43,850 nt of DNA from Phaeospirillum sp. (GCA_030824585.1 JAVBXM010000231.1:1-43850); one strand, 5' to 3'. Positions 33,037 through 41,421 are shown, counted from the first letter of the stretch. The notes: generated by a model from the sequence alone, not told the origin. Numbers and translations: made by a program.

Positions 33037-35094
33037 ATGACCGTGAAGCAGGATGCCATGACCGCCGATTCTCTCGGCTTTCGCCCCATTTCCTGGACCT
33101 GGGCGCGCGAAGGCTTGAGGGTTGGCGAGGTGCCTTTCCTGGCCAATCTGCCCATCCGTGGCCGTTTCGTCCTGCTGGTGGTCCTGGCGCTGGTCGCCTC
33201 GGTGGTGTTCGGCAGCGTGTATCTGGCGGCCGGCCAGCGCATCGAGGCCATGCTGCAGGCCCAGGATTCCTACCGCCGCCTCAACGATCTGGCCGGCGAC
33301 GTGCGGGCCCGCTCGGCGGCGGCGCAGAACCTGATGGAAATATTCGCCCGCGAGCACGAGGCCGGCGTGGCCGGGGACCTGAACCGCGACCTGGGGCAGA
33401 TCCGCGAGCGTCTGGACGCCGTGGCCGAACTGTCGGCGGGCGGCCCCATGGCCCAGGCGGTGGGAGAGGCCCAGGTGGGGGTCGAGGCCATCGCCGTGTC
33501 CTTCGCCCGGCTGGAGGGGGAAATGACCCGCCTCGGCCTGTCGCCGCAAACGGGTCTGCGGGCCCGCCTCACCGATTCGGCGCGCGCGGTGGAGCGGGAA
33601 CTGGCCATGTGGCCGTCCTCGGCGCCCCTGTCGCTGGCCATGGTCAAGATGCGCCTGGCCGAACGGGATTTCATGCTGGACGGGCAGGGGGACGCCCTGG
33701 GCCGGCACCGGGCCGCCGCCGGACAGTTGGATCTGGCGCTCGATTCGTCGGCGCTGCCCAATTCCACCCGCGACGACCTGCGCCGGCTGACCGCCACCTA
33801 TGGCGACGATCTCCAGGCCTTCGCCGCCGGTGCCCAGGCGGTCAAGGCCGAGCTGGCCGAGGTGCGTTCGGGGTTCCAGGCCCTTCAGCCGGTGATGCAG
33901 CGCGTGCTGGCCTTCGCCCGCGAGGGCATGGCCGAGGCCATCGCCGCCCAGGAGGCCGAGCGCCGCGCCACCGGCCGTCAGGTCGCCCTGGTGGGCATGC
34001 TGGCCGGGCTGTCCTTCCTGGCCGCCTGCCTGATCATCGCCCGGTCCATCACCCGGCCGGTGCGGCTGATCCAGGACGCCATGGAGCGCCTGTCCCACGG
34101 CGACCACGGGGTGGCGGTACCCGGCACCGGGCGCAAGGACGAGATCGGCGACATGGCCCGCGCCGTGGGGGTGTTCAAGGAAAACGCCATCGCCATGGTG
34201 CGGCTGCAGGACGAGCAGCATTCCATCCGGGCAAAGGCCGAGGCGGCCAACCGGGCCCATCTGCTGGCCCTGGCCGAGGGCTTCGAGCAGGCGGTGAAGA
34301 GTACCGCCGATCTGGTGGCCTCCAACGCGGTGGGAATCCGCGATACCGCCGAGCGGATGACTTCGGGCTCGGACAGCGGCAAGAGCAGCGCCATGGCGGT
34401 GGCCGAGGCGGCCCGCCAGTGCCGCAATACGGTGCGGGCCGTGGCCGAGGCCACCTCGGAGCTGGGCAGCTCGGTGCGGGAAATCTCGGCCGGTGCCGAG
34501 GGGGCGGCGGTCATCACCCAGGATGCGGTGACCCGGCTTTCCTCCACCACCGAGCGGATTCAGAGCCTGTCCCAGATGGCCGGGCGGATCGGCCGGGTGG
34601 TGACCATGATCGAGGAGATCGCCCAGCGCACCAACATGCTGGCGCTCAACGCCACCATCGAGGCCCAGCGGGCCGGCGAGGCCGGCAAGGGCTTCGCCGT
34701 GGTGGCCGGCGAGGTGAAGCACCTTGCCCACCAGACCGCCCGCTCGACCCGCGAGATCGCCACCCAGGTGGCGGAAATCCAAGGCGCCACCGCCGATACC
34801 GCCTCGGCCATCGACGGCATCGGCGAGGCCATTCTGCGCATGGACCGCATCGCCGCCGAAGTGGCCGGCGCGGCGGCCCGCCAGCGCGAAGTCACCGGCC
34901 GTATCGAGCAATGCGTCGAGGAGATGGACGGCGACGCCGCCGTGGTGGGCGACGGCGTCGCCTCGGTGACCCAGGCGGCGGTGCGCTACTGCGCCGCGGC
35001 CATCCGGGTGATCTGGGCCGCCAAGAACCTGGCCCGCCCGGCCACCGCCCTGAACCACGAGGTGGACACCTTCCTGTCGACGGTACGGCGATAG
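33037..35094 (+). CDS. Transmembrane methyl-accepting chemotaxis protein
   Basis: 685 aa. After about 43 cytoplasmic residues come TM1 (about 44-65, FVLLVVLALVASVVFGSVYL), a long helical periplasmic sensor domain of about 250 residues with MVKMRLAERDFMLDG (reminiscent of helical-bimodular sensors), and TM2 (about 316-336). A HAMP domain (ITRPVRLIQDAMERLSHGDH) and signalling domain follow, with the conserved tip IEEIAQRTNMLALNATIEA. It presumably signals to CheA/CheW; the ligand is unknown. The ATG at 33037 follows TTGAGGA closely. No che genes are adjacent. Confidence 0.93.
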   Translation: MTVKQDAMTADSLGFRPISWTWAREGLRVGEVPFLANLPIRGRFVLLVVLALVASVVFGSVYLAAGQRIEAMLQAQDSYRRLNDLAGDVRARSAAAQNLMEIFAREHEAGVAGDLNRDLGQIRERLDAVAELSAGGPMAQAVGEAQVGVEAIAVSFARLEGEMTRLGLSPQTGLRARLTDSARAVERELAMWPSSAPLSLAMVKMRLAERDFMLDGQGDALGRHRAAAGQLDLALDSSALPNSTRDDLRRLTATYGDDLQAFAAGAQAVKAELAEVRSGFQALQPVMQRVLAFAREGMAEAIAAQEAERRATGRQVALVGMLAGLSFLAACLIIARSITRPVRLIQDAMERLSHGDHGVAVPGTGRKDEIGDMARAVGVFKENAIAMVRLQDEQHSIRAKAEAANRAHLLALAEGFEQAVKSTADLVASNAVGIRDTAERMTSGSDSGKSSAMAVAEAARQCRNTVRAVAEATSELGSSVREISAGAEGAAVITQDAVTRLSSTTERIQSLSQMAGRIGRVVTMIEEIAQRTNMLALNATIEAQRAGEAGKGFAVVAGEVKHLAHQTARSTREIATQVAEIQGATADTASAIDGIGEAILRMDRIAAEVAGAAARQREVTGRIEQCVEEMDGDAAVVGDGVASVTQAAVRYCAAAIRVIWAAKNLARPATALNHEVDTFLSTVRR

Positions 35095-35133
35095 GCTCTT
35101 GCCCATGGCGGCCGGTTTGATACCCTGGCCGGC

Positions 35134-35625
35134 ATGAAAGTCTTCGGAATCGCCGGCTGGAGCGGCAGCGGCAAGACCACCTTGCTGACCCGGCTGCTCC
35201 CCGTCCTGGTCCGGGCGGGCGTCAGGGTCGCCACGGTCAAGCACACCCATCACGACCCATCCGTCGGCGACGAGGAGTGCCGGGCGCTGGCCCGCGCCGG
35301 CGCGGTGGAATGCGTGGTGGCCTCGCCCCGCCGCTTCGCCCTGGTCCACGAAATCCACCTGGACGAAACCGAACCGCCGCTTGATTGGCTGATGGGCCGC
35401 TTCGCCGGCATCGATCTGCTGCTTATCGAGGGATACAAATGGGCAGCCCACCCCAAGCTGGAAGTTTGGGATCCCTCGCTGGGCAAGTCCATGTTGGCGC
35501 CCGGGGAAGCAAGCATTGTCGCCCTGGCCTCGGATGAACCGGTAAGCGCCGTGGCGCTGCCACAATTTCATCGTGATGATGTCGCCGGGATTGCCGCCTA
35601 TATTTGCCAGTATTGCCAAATTTGA
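35134..35625 (+). CDS. mobB: Molybdopterin-guanine dinucleotide biosynthesis protein B
   Basis: 163 aa GTP-binding adapter that assists MobA in making the guanine dinucleotide form of the molybdenum cofactor. P-loop IAGWSGSGKTTLLTRLLP at residues 5-22, then VATVKHTHHDP and LLLIEGYKWAAHPKLEV, which is typical of MobB. No mobA or molybdoenzyme gene is nearby. The last 25 codons become AT-richer as the gene runs into the low-GC intergenic stretch. Confidence 0.9.
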   Translation: MKVFGIAGWSGSGKTTLLTRLLPVLVRAGVRVATVKHTHHDPSVGDEECRALARAGAVECVVASPRRFALVHEIHLDETEPPLDWLMGRFAGIDLLLIEGYKWAAHPKLEVWDPSLGKSMLAPGEASIVALASDEPVSAVALPQFHRDDVAGIAAYICQYCQI

Positions 35626-36045
35626 GTTGTGATTATTTGTAGCGGTTAAAGAGCTAACCGTTAGAATAATAAATTCAACCAAAGAACATGCCAGAAAAAC
35701 GGAGACGGGGTGCTGTCGGCATAGGGTGTCGGCCTGATGGAACTCGCCTATGCATTCCGATAGATTCAACTTATGCTGATAAATGTGATTCATGCCCAGG
35801 AGTGATATTTTATATTGGCGAATATCTGTCATGCTCTTGCATATCCGACGTTGCTCCCTGGACCAAAGCATGATTAAAGTATTACGGGTTCTGGGGTTTG
35901 CCGGTCGGCCGGGCTCGCCATGGGGGCGGTGCGGTGGGCCGGAGGGAAGATGTGGTTCGCGTCAACTGTGTGGCGCGGCTCCCGCGTGGTCCGGTCGAGG
36001 GGTTCGGCCAGACCGGGCGGCTGAACTTATTGGGGATTTTGTGCA
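35626..36045. other. AT-rich intergenic region between mobB and response regulator
   Basis: 420 bases, clearly AT-rich up to about 35885 and then normal. CGGTTA (35641-35646) and TAACCG (35653-35658) can form a small hairpin after mobB. TTGCTC (35851-35856), 17 bases and TTAAAG (35874-35879) could be a promoter for the response regulator. A 61-codon frame lies inside (listed separately). No mobile-element gene or tRNA is seen. Confidence 0.5.
35688..35873 (+). CDS. Doubtful small Cys-rich open reading frame
   Basis: 61 codons in the AT-rich stretch. The product would have six cysteines (positions 14, 22, 33, 36, 49 and 51), including CDSC. Only a weak AAAG precedes the ATG. I do not recognise it, and it may be chance. 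Confidence 0.15.
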   Translation: MPEKRRRGAVGIGCRPDGTRLCIPIDSTYADKCDSCPGVIFYIGEYLSCSCISDVAPWTKA

Positions 36046-36681
36046 ATGAAGGTTCTTCTTGCCGACGATCATGCGTTGTTCCGTGAAGGGGTGCGCATGG
36101 TTCTGGAAAGCCTGTCCAACGAGCCTCTCGACATCATCGAGGCCAGCGACTTCACTCAGGTGCTCAATCTGGTGCGTGGCGGCGGTGATTTCGACGTGGC
36201 GCTGTTGGACCTCTCCATGCCGGGAATGGATGGCTTTTCCGCCATCGGCGCCGTGCGGCGTGCGGCTCCCGACGTTTATCTGGTCGTGGTTTCCGCTTCG
36301 GAGGAACCGCAGACGGTGCGCAAGGCATTGGACAGCGGTGCCCATGGCTATATCTGCAAATCCGCCGGCAGTGCCTCCATGATGGCCGGCATCCGCTCGG
36401 TGCTGGAGGGCGACACCTTCGTCAGCCCCCATATCGTCGTTCCCGATTCCCCCGCTCCGGCGGCGGGCGACATCAATGGCGAGCAGTTGCACTCCCTGCT
36501 GACTCCGCGCCAGCGCGACGTGCTGGCCATGCTGCGCCAGGGCAAGTCCAACAAGGAGATCGCCCGCGACCTCAGCCTGGCCGAGATCACGGTCAAGCTG
36601 CACGTCACCGCCATCCTGCGGGCGCTGGGCTGCGAGAACCGCACCCAGGCGGCCATCCTTGCCGCCAAGATGGGGGTCTGA
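36046..36681 (+). CDS. NarL/FixJ-type response regulator
   Basis: 211 aa. The receiver domain (1-120) has acidic pocket Asp7/Asp8 (LLADDHALFREG), phosphoacceptor Asp55 (VALLDLSMPGMDG) and Lys in YICKSAGS. A LuxR-type helix-turn-helix (about 148-205: LTPRQRDVLAMLRQGKSNKE, VKLHVTAILRALG) binds DNA. No histidine kinase gene is adjacent, so it is an orphan whose signal and targets cannot be read from context. The ATG at 36046 is close to the end of the AT-rich region. Confidence 0.93.
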   Translation: MKVLLADDHALFREGVRMVLESLSNEPLDIIEASDFTQVLNLVRGGGDFDVALLDLSMPGMDGFSAIGAVRRAAPDVYLVVVSASEEPQTVRKALDSGAHGYICKSAGSASMMAGIRSVLEGDTFVSPHIVVPDSPAPAAGDINGEQLHSLLTPRQRDVLAMLRQGKSNKEIARDLSLAEITVKLHVTAILRALGCENRTQAAILAAKMGV

Positions 36682-36698
36682 CCCTTTTCGCGGCCGAC

Positions 36699-36717
36699 AG
36701 CGGGCAGAAGGCCCGCT
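36699..36717. terminator. Small hairpin after response regulator gene
   Basis: AGCGGGC (36699-36705) and GCCCGCT (36711-36717) pair perfectly around AGAAG. No T-run follows on either strand. Confidence 0.35.
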
Positions 36718-36732
36718 GATTCCAGACCAGGA

Positions 36733-36834
36733 TCAATCGGCGATCCGCTCATCCACCAGGTGGATGCGGCGATCGGCGGTCTGCGCCACCTCGGCGTGGT
36801 GGGTGACCGCCACTACCAGCCGCTGGCGGTGGCG
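36733..36834 (-). pseudogene. Relic of ABC-transporter ATPase C-terminus
   Basis: On the minus strand the last 30 or so codons before a TGA at 36735-36733 read RQRLVVAVTHHAEVAQTAD followed by RRIHLVDERIAD. This is the H-loop (VTH) and C-terminal strand typical of MacB/LolD-type export ATPases. Walker A, signature and Walker B are absent: upstream on that strand the frame runs into bioA coding sequence in another frame. The usual DGR near the end reads DER. It is best seen as a leftover of a deleted gene abutting bioA. Confidence 0.6.
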
Positions 36835-36836
36835 GC

Positions 36837-38156
36837 CTATTTGACCAATTGGCGAAGGACCTCGTCCACCGCGTCCCAGGCGCGGTGCAGTTCGGCGTCG
36901 GTGATGCAGTAGGGCGGCAGCAGATAGAGCACGTTGCCCAGCGGGCGCAGCAGCAGGCCGCGCTCCAGGAAGGCGGCCTTGAGGCGCGGACCGATGCCCG
37001 CCTCGTAGCCCTTGCCGCCGCCGATGACGTCCAGCGCCGCCACGGTGCCGGTCAGTCGGGTGTGGGCGACGTTGGAGAGCGCCTTCAGCCCGTCCAGCCG
37101 CTGGCGGTGGATGGCTCCGATATCCTTGATGCGCTCCTGGCAGGCCGGACCTTCCAGCAGGTCGATGGAGGCCAGACCGGCGGCGCAGCCCAGCGGATTG
37201 GCGGTGTAGGAATGGCCATGCAGGAAGGCGCGGCTCAGGTCCTGGCCCAGAAAGGCCTCGAAGATGCCATCGCGGGCGACCGTCATGGACAGCGGCAGGA
37301 AGCCGCCGGTCAATCCCTTGGACAGGCAGATCAGGTCCGGGGTGATGCCCGACTTGACGCAGGCGAAGATATCGCCGGTCCGTCCGAAACCGGTCATCAC
37401 CTCGTCGAGGATCAGCAGCGAGCCATGCTCGCGCACCTTGGCCTCCAGCTTGCGCAGGAAGTCGGGGCGGCACATGCGCATGCCGCTGGCGCCTTGGATC
37501 AGCGGCTCGATGATCACGGCGGACACGTGGTCGGGATTGGCGGCGAACACCAGGTCGATGGCGTCCATCGCCGCCTGCTCCTTGGCCTCGACCCCGTCGT
37601 CGCCGTCCCAGGTGGCGGGGAAGGGCACGGTCTGCACCGGGAACAGCATTTCCTTCCAGGCGTTGAAATAGCCCGAGGAATGCCCGGCCGACATGGCCCC
37701 GGCGGTGTCGCCGTGATAGCCGCCCTCGAAGGCGATGTAGGTGGTGCGGTGCTGGCCCTGATTGCGCCAGTACTGGTGCGCCAGCTTCAGCGCCACCTCC
37801 ACGGCGGTGGAGCCGTCGTCGGAATAGAACACCCGGTTGAGATCGCCGGGCAGCCGCTTGCACACCCTGTGCGCCAGCCGGGCGGCGGGCTCGTGGGTGA
37901 AGTCGGCGAAGATCACCTGTTCCAGCCGCCCCGCCTGATCGGCCACCGCCTGGGCGATGGCCGGATTGGCGTGGCCGTGCAGGTTGACCCACCACGACGA
38001 CACCATGTCCAGATACTCGCGCCCGTCGGCGGCGAAGATGGTGGTTCCCTTGGCGCCAAGCGCCAGGATGGCCGGCTTGGCGGTGCCAGCCTGGGTGAAG
38101 GGATGCCACACATGGCGGGCGTCCAGCGCCCGAAGATCGTCATAGGACAAGGTCAT
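36837..38156 (-). CDS. bioA: Adenosylmethionine-8-amino-7-oxononanoate aminotransferase
   Basis: 439 aa fold-type I PLP enzyme that makes 7,8-diaminopelargonate using S-adenosylmethionine as amino donor. VWHPFTQ at the N-terminus is BioA-specific. YSDDGSTAVEVALKLA and GGYHGDTAGAMSAG are cofactor-site blocks, LILDEVMTGFGRTG carries the PLP Asp, and Lys280 (CLSKGLTGGFLP) is the Schiff-base lysine. It is the last gene of the operon, overlapping bioD by 4 bases, and its 3' end abuts the ABC-ATPase relic. Confidence 0.96.
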   Translation of the reverse strand: MTLSYDDLRALDARHVWHPFTQAGTAKPAILALGAKGTTIFAADGREYLDMVSSWWVNLHGHANPAIAQAVADQAGRLEQVIFADFTHEPAARLAHRVCKRLPGDLNRVFYSDDGSTAVEVALKLAHQYWRNQGQHRTTYIAFEGGYHGDTAGAMSAGHSSGYFNAWKEMLFPVQTVPFPATWDGDDGVEAKEQAAMDAIDLVFAANPDHVSAVIIEPLIQGASGMRMCRPDFLRKLEAKVREHGSLLILDEVMTGFGRTGDIFACVKSGITPDLICLSKGLTGGFLPLSMTVARDGIFEAFLGQDLSRAFLHGHSYTANPLGCAAGLASIDLLEGPACQERIKDIGAIHRQRLDGLKALSNVAHTRLTGTVAALDVIGGGKGYEAGIGPRLKAAFLERGLLLRPLGNVLYLLPPYCITDAELHRAWDAVDEVLRQLVK

Positions 38157-38770
38157 GGTTCACCCGGACAGCTGAAGGTGGGCGGAGGCAGGCCGGCGAC
38201 AATGGCGGCGGTGATCGCCGGCAGGGGCTGGATTTCGGCCAGCACGCGGGTTCCGCCGAAATGCTCGATGGCCTGGCGGTTGGCGGGATTGAGCTGGCCG
38301 TTCATCACCACGCCCAGGATGGGCACATGGCGGCGGCGCAGCATGTCCAGGGTCATCAGGGTATGGTTGATGGTCCCCAGGCCCGAGCGCGCCACCACCA
38401 CCGCCGGCAGGGCGAGACGCTCCATCAGATCGATCATCAGCGCCACTTCGTTGATGGGCACCATGACGCCGCCGGCACCCTCCACCACCAGGGGGCGATC
38501 GGTGACGGGCGGCGCCAGGGCCGACAGCTCGATGCGGGTCTTCTCGCGCCGGGCCGCCTCGTGGGGCGACAGCGGGGCGGGCAGCACCACCGCGGAAGGA
38601 TGGATGCGGGCGGCGGGGACGAGGCGGGCCACCGAGTCGAAATCGGTGCCCTGGGTCGAGCCGGTCTGGATGGGCTTCCAGTAATCGGCCGCCCAATGCC
38701 GGACTAGCCAGGCGGAAACCAGGGTCTTGCCCACGTCGGTATCGGTGCCGGTGACGAAGACGCCCCTCAT
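38153..38770 (-). CDS. bioD: ATP-dependent dethiobiotin synthetase
   Basis: 205 aa. Carboxylates diaminopelargonate and closes the ureido ring. The P-loop is VFVTGTDTDVGKTLVSAW at the N-terminus. YWKPIQTGS, VVEGAGGVMVPIN and GTINHTLMTLDMLR are typical. The start at 38770 is fixed by MRGVFVTGTDT and overlaps the bioC stop by 4 bases. Confidence 0.95.
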   Translation of the reverse strand: MRGVFVTGTDTDVGKTLVSAWLVRHWAADYWKPIQTGSTQGTDFDSVARLVPAARIHPSAVVLPAPLSPHEAARREKTRIELSALAPPVTDRPLVVEGAGGVMVPINEVALMIDLMERLALPAVVVARSGLGTINHTLMTLDMLRRRHVPILGVVMNGQLNPANRQAIEHFGGTRVLAEIQPLPAITAAIVAGLPPPTFSCPGEP

Positions 38771-39513
38771 GGCCCGTTCTCGCGACGGTAATCCAGCAGC
38801 AGAATGTCCCAGGTGATGGCGCAGGGGCTCCCCATGGCCTTGATGATGCGCCGGACCTGGCCCGGCGACAACGGGCGATGGCCGGGCTTGGGGGTCTGGG
38901 CGCCCAGGGCCAGCAGGGACAGAAGGAAGGTCCGGGCGTCCTTGTAGCTCAGGGTGAGGGGGGACGATTCCACCCGGGCGCCGGGCAGCATGGCGGCCAG
39001 GGCCGCCGTCCCGGGATAGTCGGGTACGCCGGACTCCACCCCCAGGGCCCGGTGGGCGTCCTTCCATTGGGCGAAGGTGCCGGCCCCCAGGGTGGTGAGC
39101 AGCAGCCGCCCATGGGGAGCCAGCAGCCCCGCCAGCCGGGCCAGGGTGCCGGGCAGGTCGGTGAACCACTGCGCCGCCAGGGACGAGGCGATCAGGTCGA
39201 ACGGCCCCGCCACGTGCGGTGCCTCGGCATCCATCACCGCGAAGGCGACATCCGGCAGGGCGGCGCTGGCCGCCTGGACCATGACGGGGCTGAGATCGGT
39301 GGCGAGGATTTGCGACCCGGCGGGCAGGGCATTGACCAGCCGGCGGGTCAGCAACCCGGTGCCGCAGCCCAGTTCCAGCACCCGCAGGGGGCCGGCGGCC
39401 TCTCCCAGGCGCCCGGCCAGGGTATCGGCGGCCCAAACCTGGGCGCGGGCGGCGGTCTCGTAGGTTGAGGCGGCGGCCGAGAAGGCGCCGGTGATGATCT
39501 TCTTGCGGCTCAT
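38767..39513 (-). CDS. bioC: Malonyl-ACP O-methyltransferase
   Basis: 248 aa SAM-dependent methyltransferase that caps malonyl-ACP so that fatty acid synthase can build the pimeloyl chain. Motif I is VLELGCGTGLLTRRLV, and ATDLSPVMV, FDLIASSLAAQWFTDL and GRLLLTTLG follow. The N-terminus ITGAFSAAASTYETAARAQ is that of BioC. It overlaps its neighbours by 4 bases on each side. Confidence 0.93.
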   Translation of the reverse strand: MSRKKIITGAFSAAASTYETAARAQVWAADTLAGRLGEAAGPLRVLELGCGTGLLTRRLVNALPAGSQILATDLSPVMVQAASAALPDVAFAVMDAEAPHVAGPFDLIASSLAAQWFTDLPGTLARLAGLLAPHGRLLLTTLGAGTFAQWKDAHRALGVESGVPDYPGTAALAAMLPGARVESSPLTLSYKDARTFLLSLLALGAQTPKPGHRPLSPGQVRRIIKAMGSPCAITWDILLLDYRRENGP

Positions 39514-40148
39514 GCCTCCAGCCTCGCGGCGAACAGGCGGACCTGCGACGCCACCCAGTCGGGATGGGTCAGCGGCAGCAGATGCCCCCCACCCTCGGCC
39601 AGGACCAGGGTTTCCGGGGCGAAGCTGGCCAGGCTCATGCCCTGGGGCACGACGGGGTCGTTGGTCCCCGCCAGGGCGAGGACCGGACAGGGCAACATCC
39701 TCAAGGTGGTGCGCTCGTCGCACTGGGCCAGCCAGGAAAGGGCTTCCTTCATCGGCTCGGGCGCCATGGCCGAGGTGTCGGGGTCCTGCAGTCCGCAGCG
39801 GATGAGAAAATCGCCGGCGACCTGCCGGGGGGCCTCGTCGAAGCGGGCCAGCATGCGCTCGATCAGGCGGGGCGGCACGCCGTCCACGAACTGGGGCGAG
39901 CGGGTGAAGCGGGGAAAGGCGTTGACCGCCAGCACCCCGGCCCAGGGACGGGGAATATTGGCCAGCGCCCAGGCCAGCCCCATGGAATGGGCGAGGATCA
40001 GCGGGCGCGGCACCTTGGGCCGCTTCGGGCGGCCGTAGAACCCCATGTCGATGCAATCGCCGCGGAAATCGGGCAGACGCTCCAGCACCGGCATCCAGAA
40101 TCCGGCATCGAAGCCCCAGCCGTGCACGGCGAGCAGCGGCGCCGTCAC
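39510..40148 (-). CDS. BioH-like pimeloyl-ACP methyl ester esterase
   Basis: 212 aa alpha/beta hydrolase, shorter than Escherichia coli BioH (about 256 aa). HGWGFDAGFW is the oxyanion region. The probable triad is Ser55 (LAHSMGLAW), Asp164 (AGTNDPVVP) and His189 (GGGHLLPLTHP). The nucleophile elbow reads AHSMG, with Ala in place of the first Gly. It starts with GTG at 40148 in a GTGA overlap with bioF and overlaps bioC downstream. Position between bioF and bioC supports the role of removing the methyl group from pimeloyl-ACP methyl ester. BioG or another esterase family are alternatives. Confidence 0.8.
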   Translation of the reverse strand: MTAPLLAVHGWGFDAGFWMPVLERLPDFRGDCIDMGFYGRPKRPKVPRPLILAHSMGLAWALANIPRPWAGVLAVNAFPRFTRSPQFVDGVPPRLIERMLARFDEAPRQVAGDFLIRCGLQDPDTSAMAPEPMKEALSWLAQCDERTTLRMLPCPVLALAGTNDPVVPQGMSLASFAPETLVLAEGGGHLLPLTHPDWVASQVRLFAARLEA

Positions 40149-41323
40149 TTGGTGGCCTCCACGCTTTCCAAGATGGCGGCCAGCAGCCGGTCGATGTCGG
40201 CATCGGTGTGGACCGCCGACAGGGCGAAGCGGATGCGGCTGGTGCCGGGCGGCACGGTGGGGGGGCGGATGGCGATGCCCAGCATGCCCCGGTCCTCCAG
40301 CGCCTTGGCCACGTCCAGGGTGCGCCGCTCGTCGCCGAGGATCAGCGGCACGATCTGGCTGGCCGAAGGGCCGGTGTCCAGCCCCGCCGCCCGCAAGCCG
40401 TCGCGCAGGCGCCGCGCCATCATCTGCAGCCGGGCCCGTTCGCCCTCCAGGCGCGGCACCAGATCCACGGCGGCATCGATGGCGCCGAGGACTGCCGGCG
40501 GCAGGCCGGTGGCGTAGATCAGGCCCGAGGCGCGGTTGATCAGGTAATGGCGCAATTGGGCGGAACAGGCCACATAGGCGCCGAAGCTGCCCATGCCCTT
40601 GGAGAAGGTGCCCATGGCGAGGTCGGCGCCCAGGCCGGGCGACAGGCCGAAACCCTGCGGCCCCAGTACCCCGGTGGCATGGGCCTCGTCCACGTAGAGG
40701 AAGGCGTTCCAGCGCTGGGCCAAGGCGGCCAGGGCATTCATGTCGCTGACGTCGCCATCCATGGAGAACACCGTCTCGGTGACGATGAAGCGCGGTCCCG
40801 GCTTGTCGGAATGGGCCTTGAGCAGGCTTTCCAGATGGCCGAGATCGTCGTGGCGGTAGCGATGGCGCCGCACCCCCGACAGTTCCAGCCCGGCATGCAG
40901 GCTGGCATGGATCAGCTTGTCGGCGAACACCACCGGCTCGGCGCCCCACAGGGTCTTGTCCAAAAGCGCGGGCAGCACCGAGGCGTTGCACTGCCAGCCG
41001 CTGGCCAGGATCAGGGCGGCCTCGGTGTGCTTGGCCCGGGCGATCTTGGCCTCCAGCGCCTCAATGGCGGCAAGGTGGCCGGTGACCAGGCGCGAGGCGC
41101 CCGACCCGGCGCCGTACTCGTTCAGCCAGCGCCGCGAGCGGTCCACCACCTCGGGATGGCGGGACAGGCCCAGATAGTCGTTGGAGGAGAAGTTGATCAA
41201 CTCGCGCCCGCCGACCCGCACCCGGCCGGCCGGCAAGGGTTCGACCGGGCGCAGTACCCGCCGTCGTCCGGCCTGGTCCAGGCCGTCGAGGAAGCGTCCG
41301 ATGCTGTCGTCCAAGCCCATCAT
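40145..41323 (-). CDS. bioF: 8-amino-7-oxononanoate synthase
   Basis: 392 aa PLP enzyme condensing pimeloyl-ACP with alanine. FSSNDYLGLSRHPEV, GAGSGASRLVTG, YVDEAHATGVLGPQG and Lys242 (TFSKGMGSFGAYV) are the family marks. The start region is GTG-ATG-ATG (41326-41318); I take the ATG at 41323. No Shine-Dalgarno is visible, and the predicted -10 is only 10 bases away. First gene of the operon bioF-bioH-like-bioC-bioD-bioA. Confidence 0.94.
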   Translation of the reverse strand: MMGLDDSIGRFLDGLDQAGRRRVLRPVEPLPAGRVRVGGRELINFSSNDYLGLSRHPEVVDRSRRWLNEYGAGSGASRLVTGHLAAIEALEAKIARAKHTEAALILASGWQCNASVLPALLDKTLWGAEPVVFADKLIHASLHAGLELSGVRRHRYRHDDLGHLESLLKAHSDKPGPRFIVTETVFSMDGDVSDMNALAALAQRWNAFLYVDEAHATGVLGPQGFGLSPGLGADLAMGTFSKGMGSFGAYVACSAQLRHYLINRASGLIYATGLPPAVLGAIDAAVDLVPRLEGERARLQMMARRLRDGLRAAGLDTGPSASQIVPLILGDERRTLDVAKALEDRGMLGIAIRPPTVPPGTSRIRFALSAVHTDADIDRLLAAILESVEATK

Positions 41324-41332
41324 CACCGCGAC

Positions 41333-41361
41333 TTGATAGAGGGTTTTCCCGGGGGTCTCAA
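41333..41361 (-). promoter_or_regulatory. Predicted promoter of the bio operon
   Basis: On the minus strand TTGAGA (41361-41356), a 17 bp spacer and TATCAA (41338-41333). Transcription would begin near 41326, at the bioF start codons, giving a leaderless or nearly leaderless mRNA. Confidence 0.45.
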
Positions 41362-41390
41362 TTTGAATTTGGTTCCGGTGGCGCTATGGT
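41362..41390 (+). promoter_or_regulatory. Candidate promoter of the GyrI-like gene
   Basis: TTTGAA (41362-41367), 17 bases and TATGGT (41385-41390), 32 bases before the start codon and back to back with the bio promoter. Confidence 0.35.
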
Positions 41391-41421
41391 GCCGGTCGAG
41401 CGCATTGGAAGGATCAAGACC

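Noticed and set aside
35826-35843. CTGTCAT half-site upstream of the response regulator as a Pho box
   Set aside because: The second half TTGCATA matches poorly, so this is probably chance.
33019-35871. 950-codon minus-strand frame over the chemoreceptor and mobB
   Set aside because: It is antisense to two clear genes, with biased Gly/His/Gln composition and no recognisable domain.
41324-41421. BioR or BirA operator in the bioF promoter region
   Set aside because: No TTATCTATAA-like box occurs here, and BirA lacks a DNA-binding domain.
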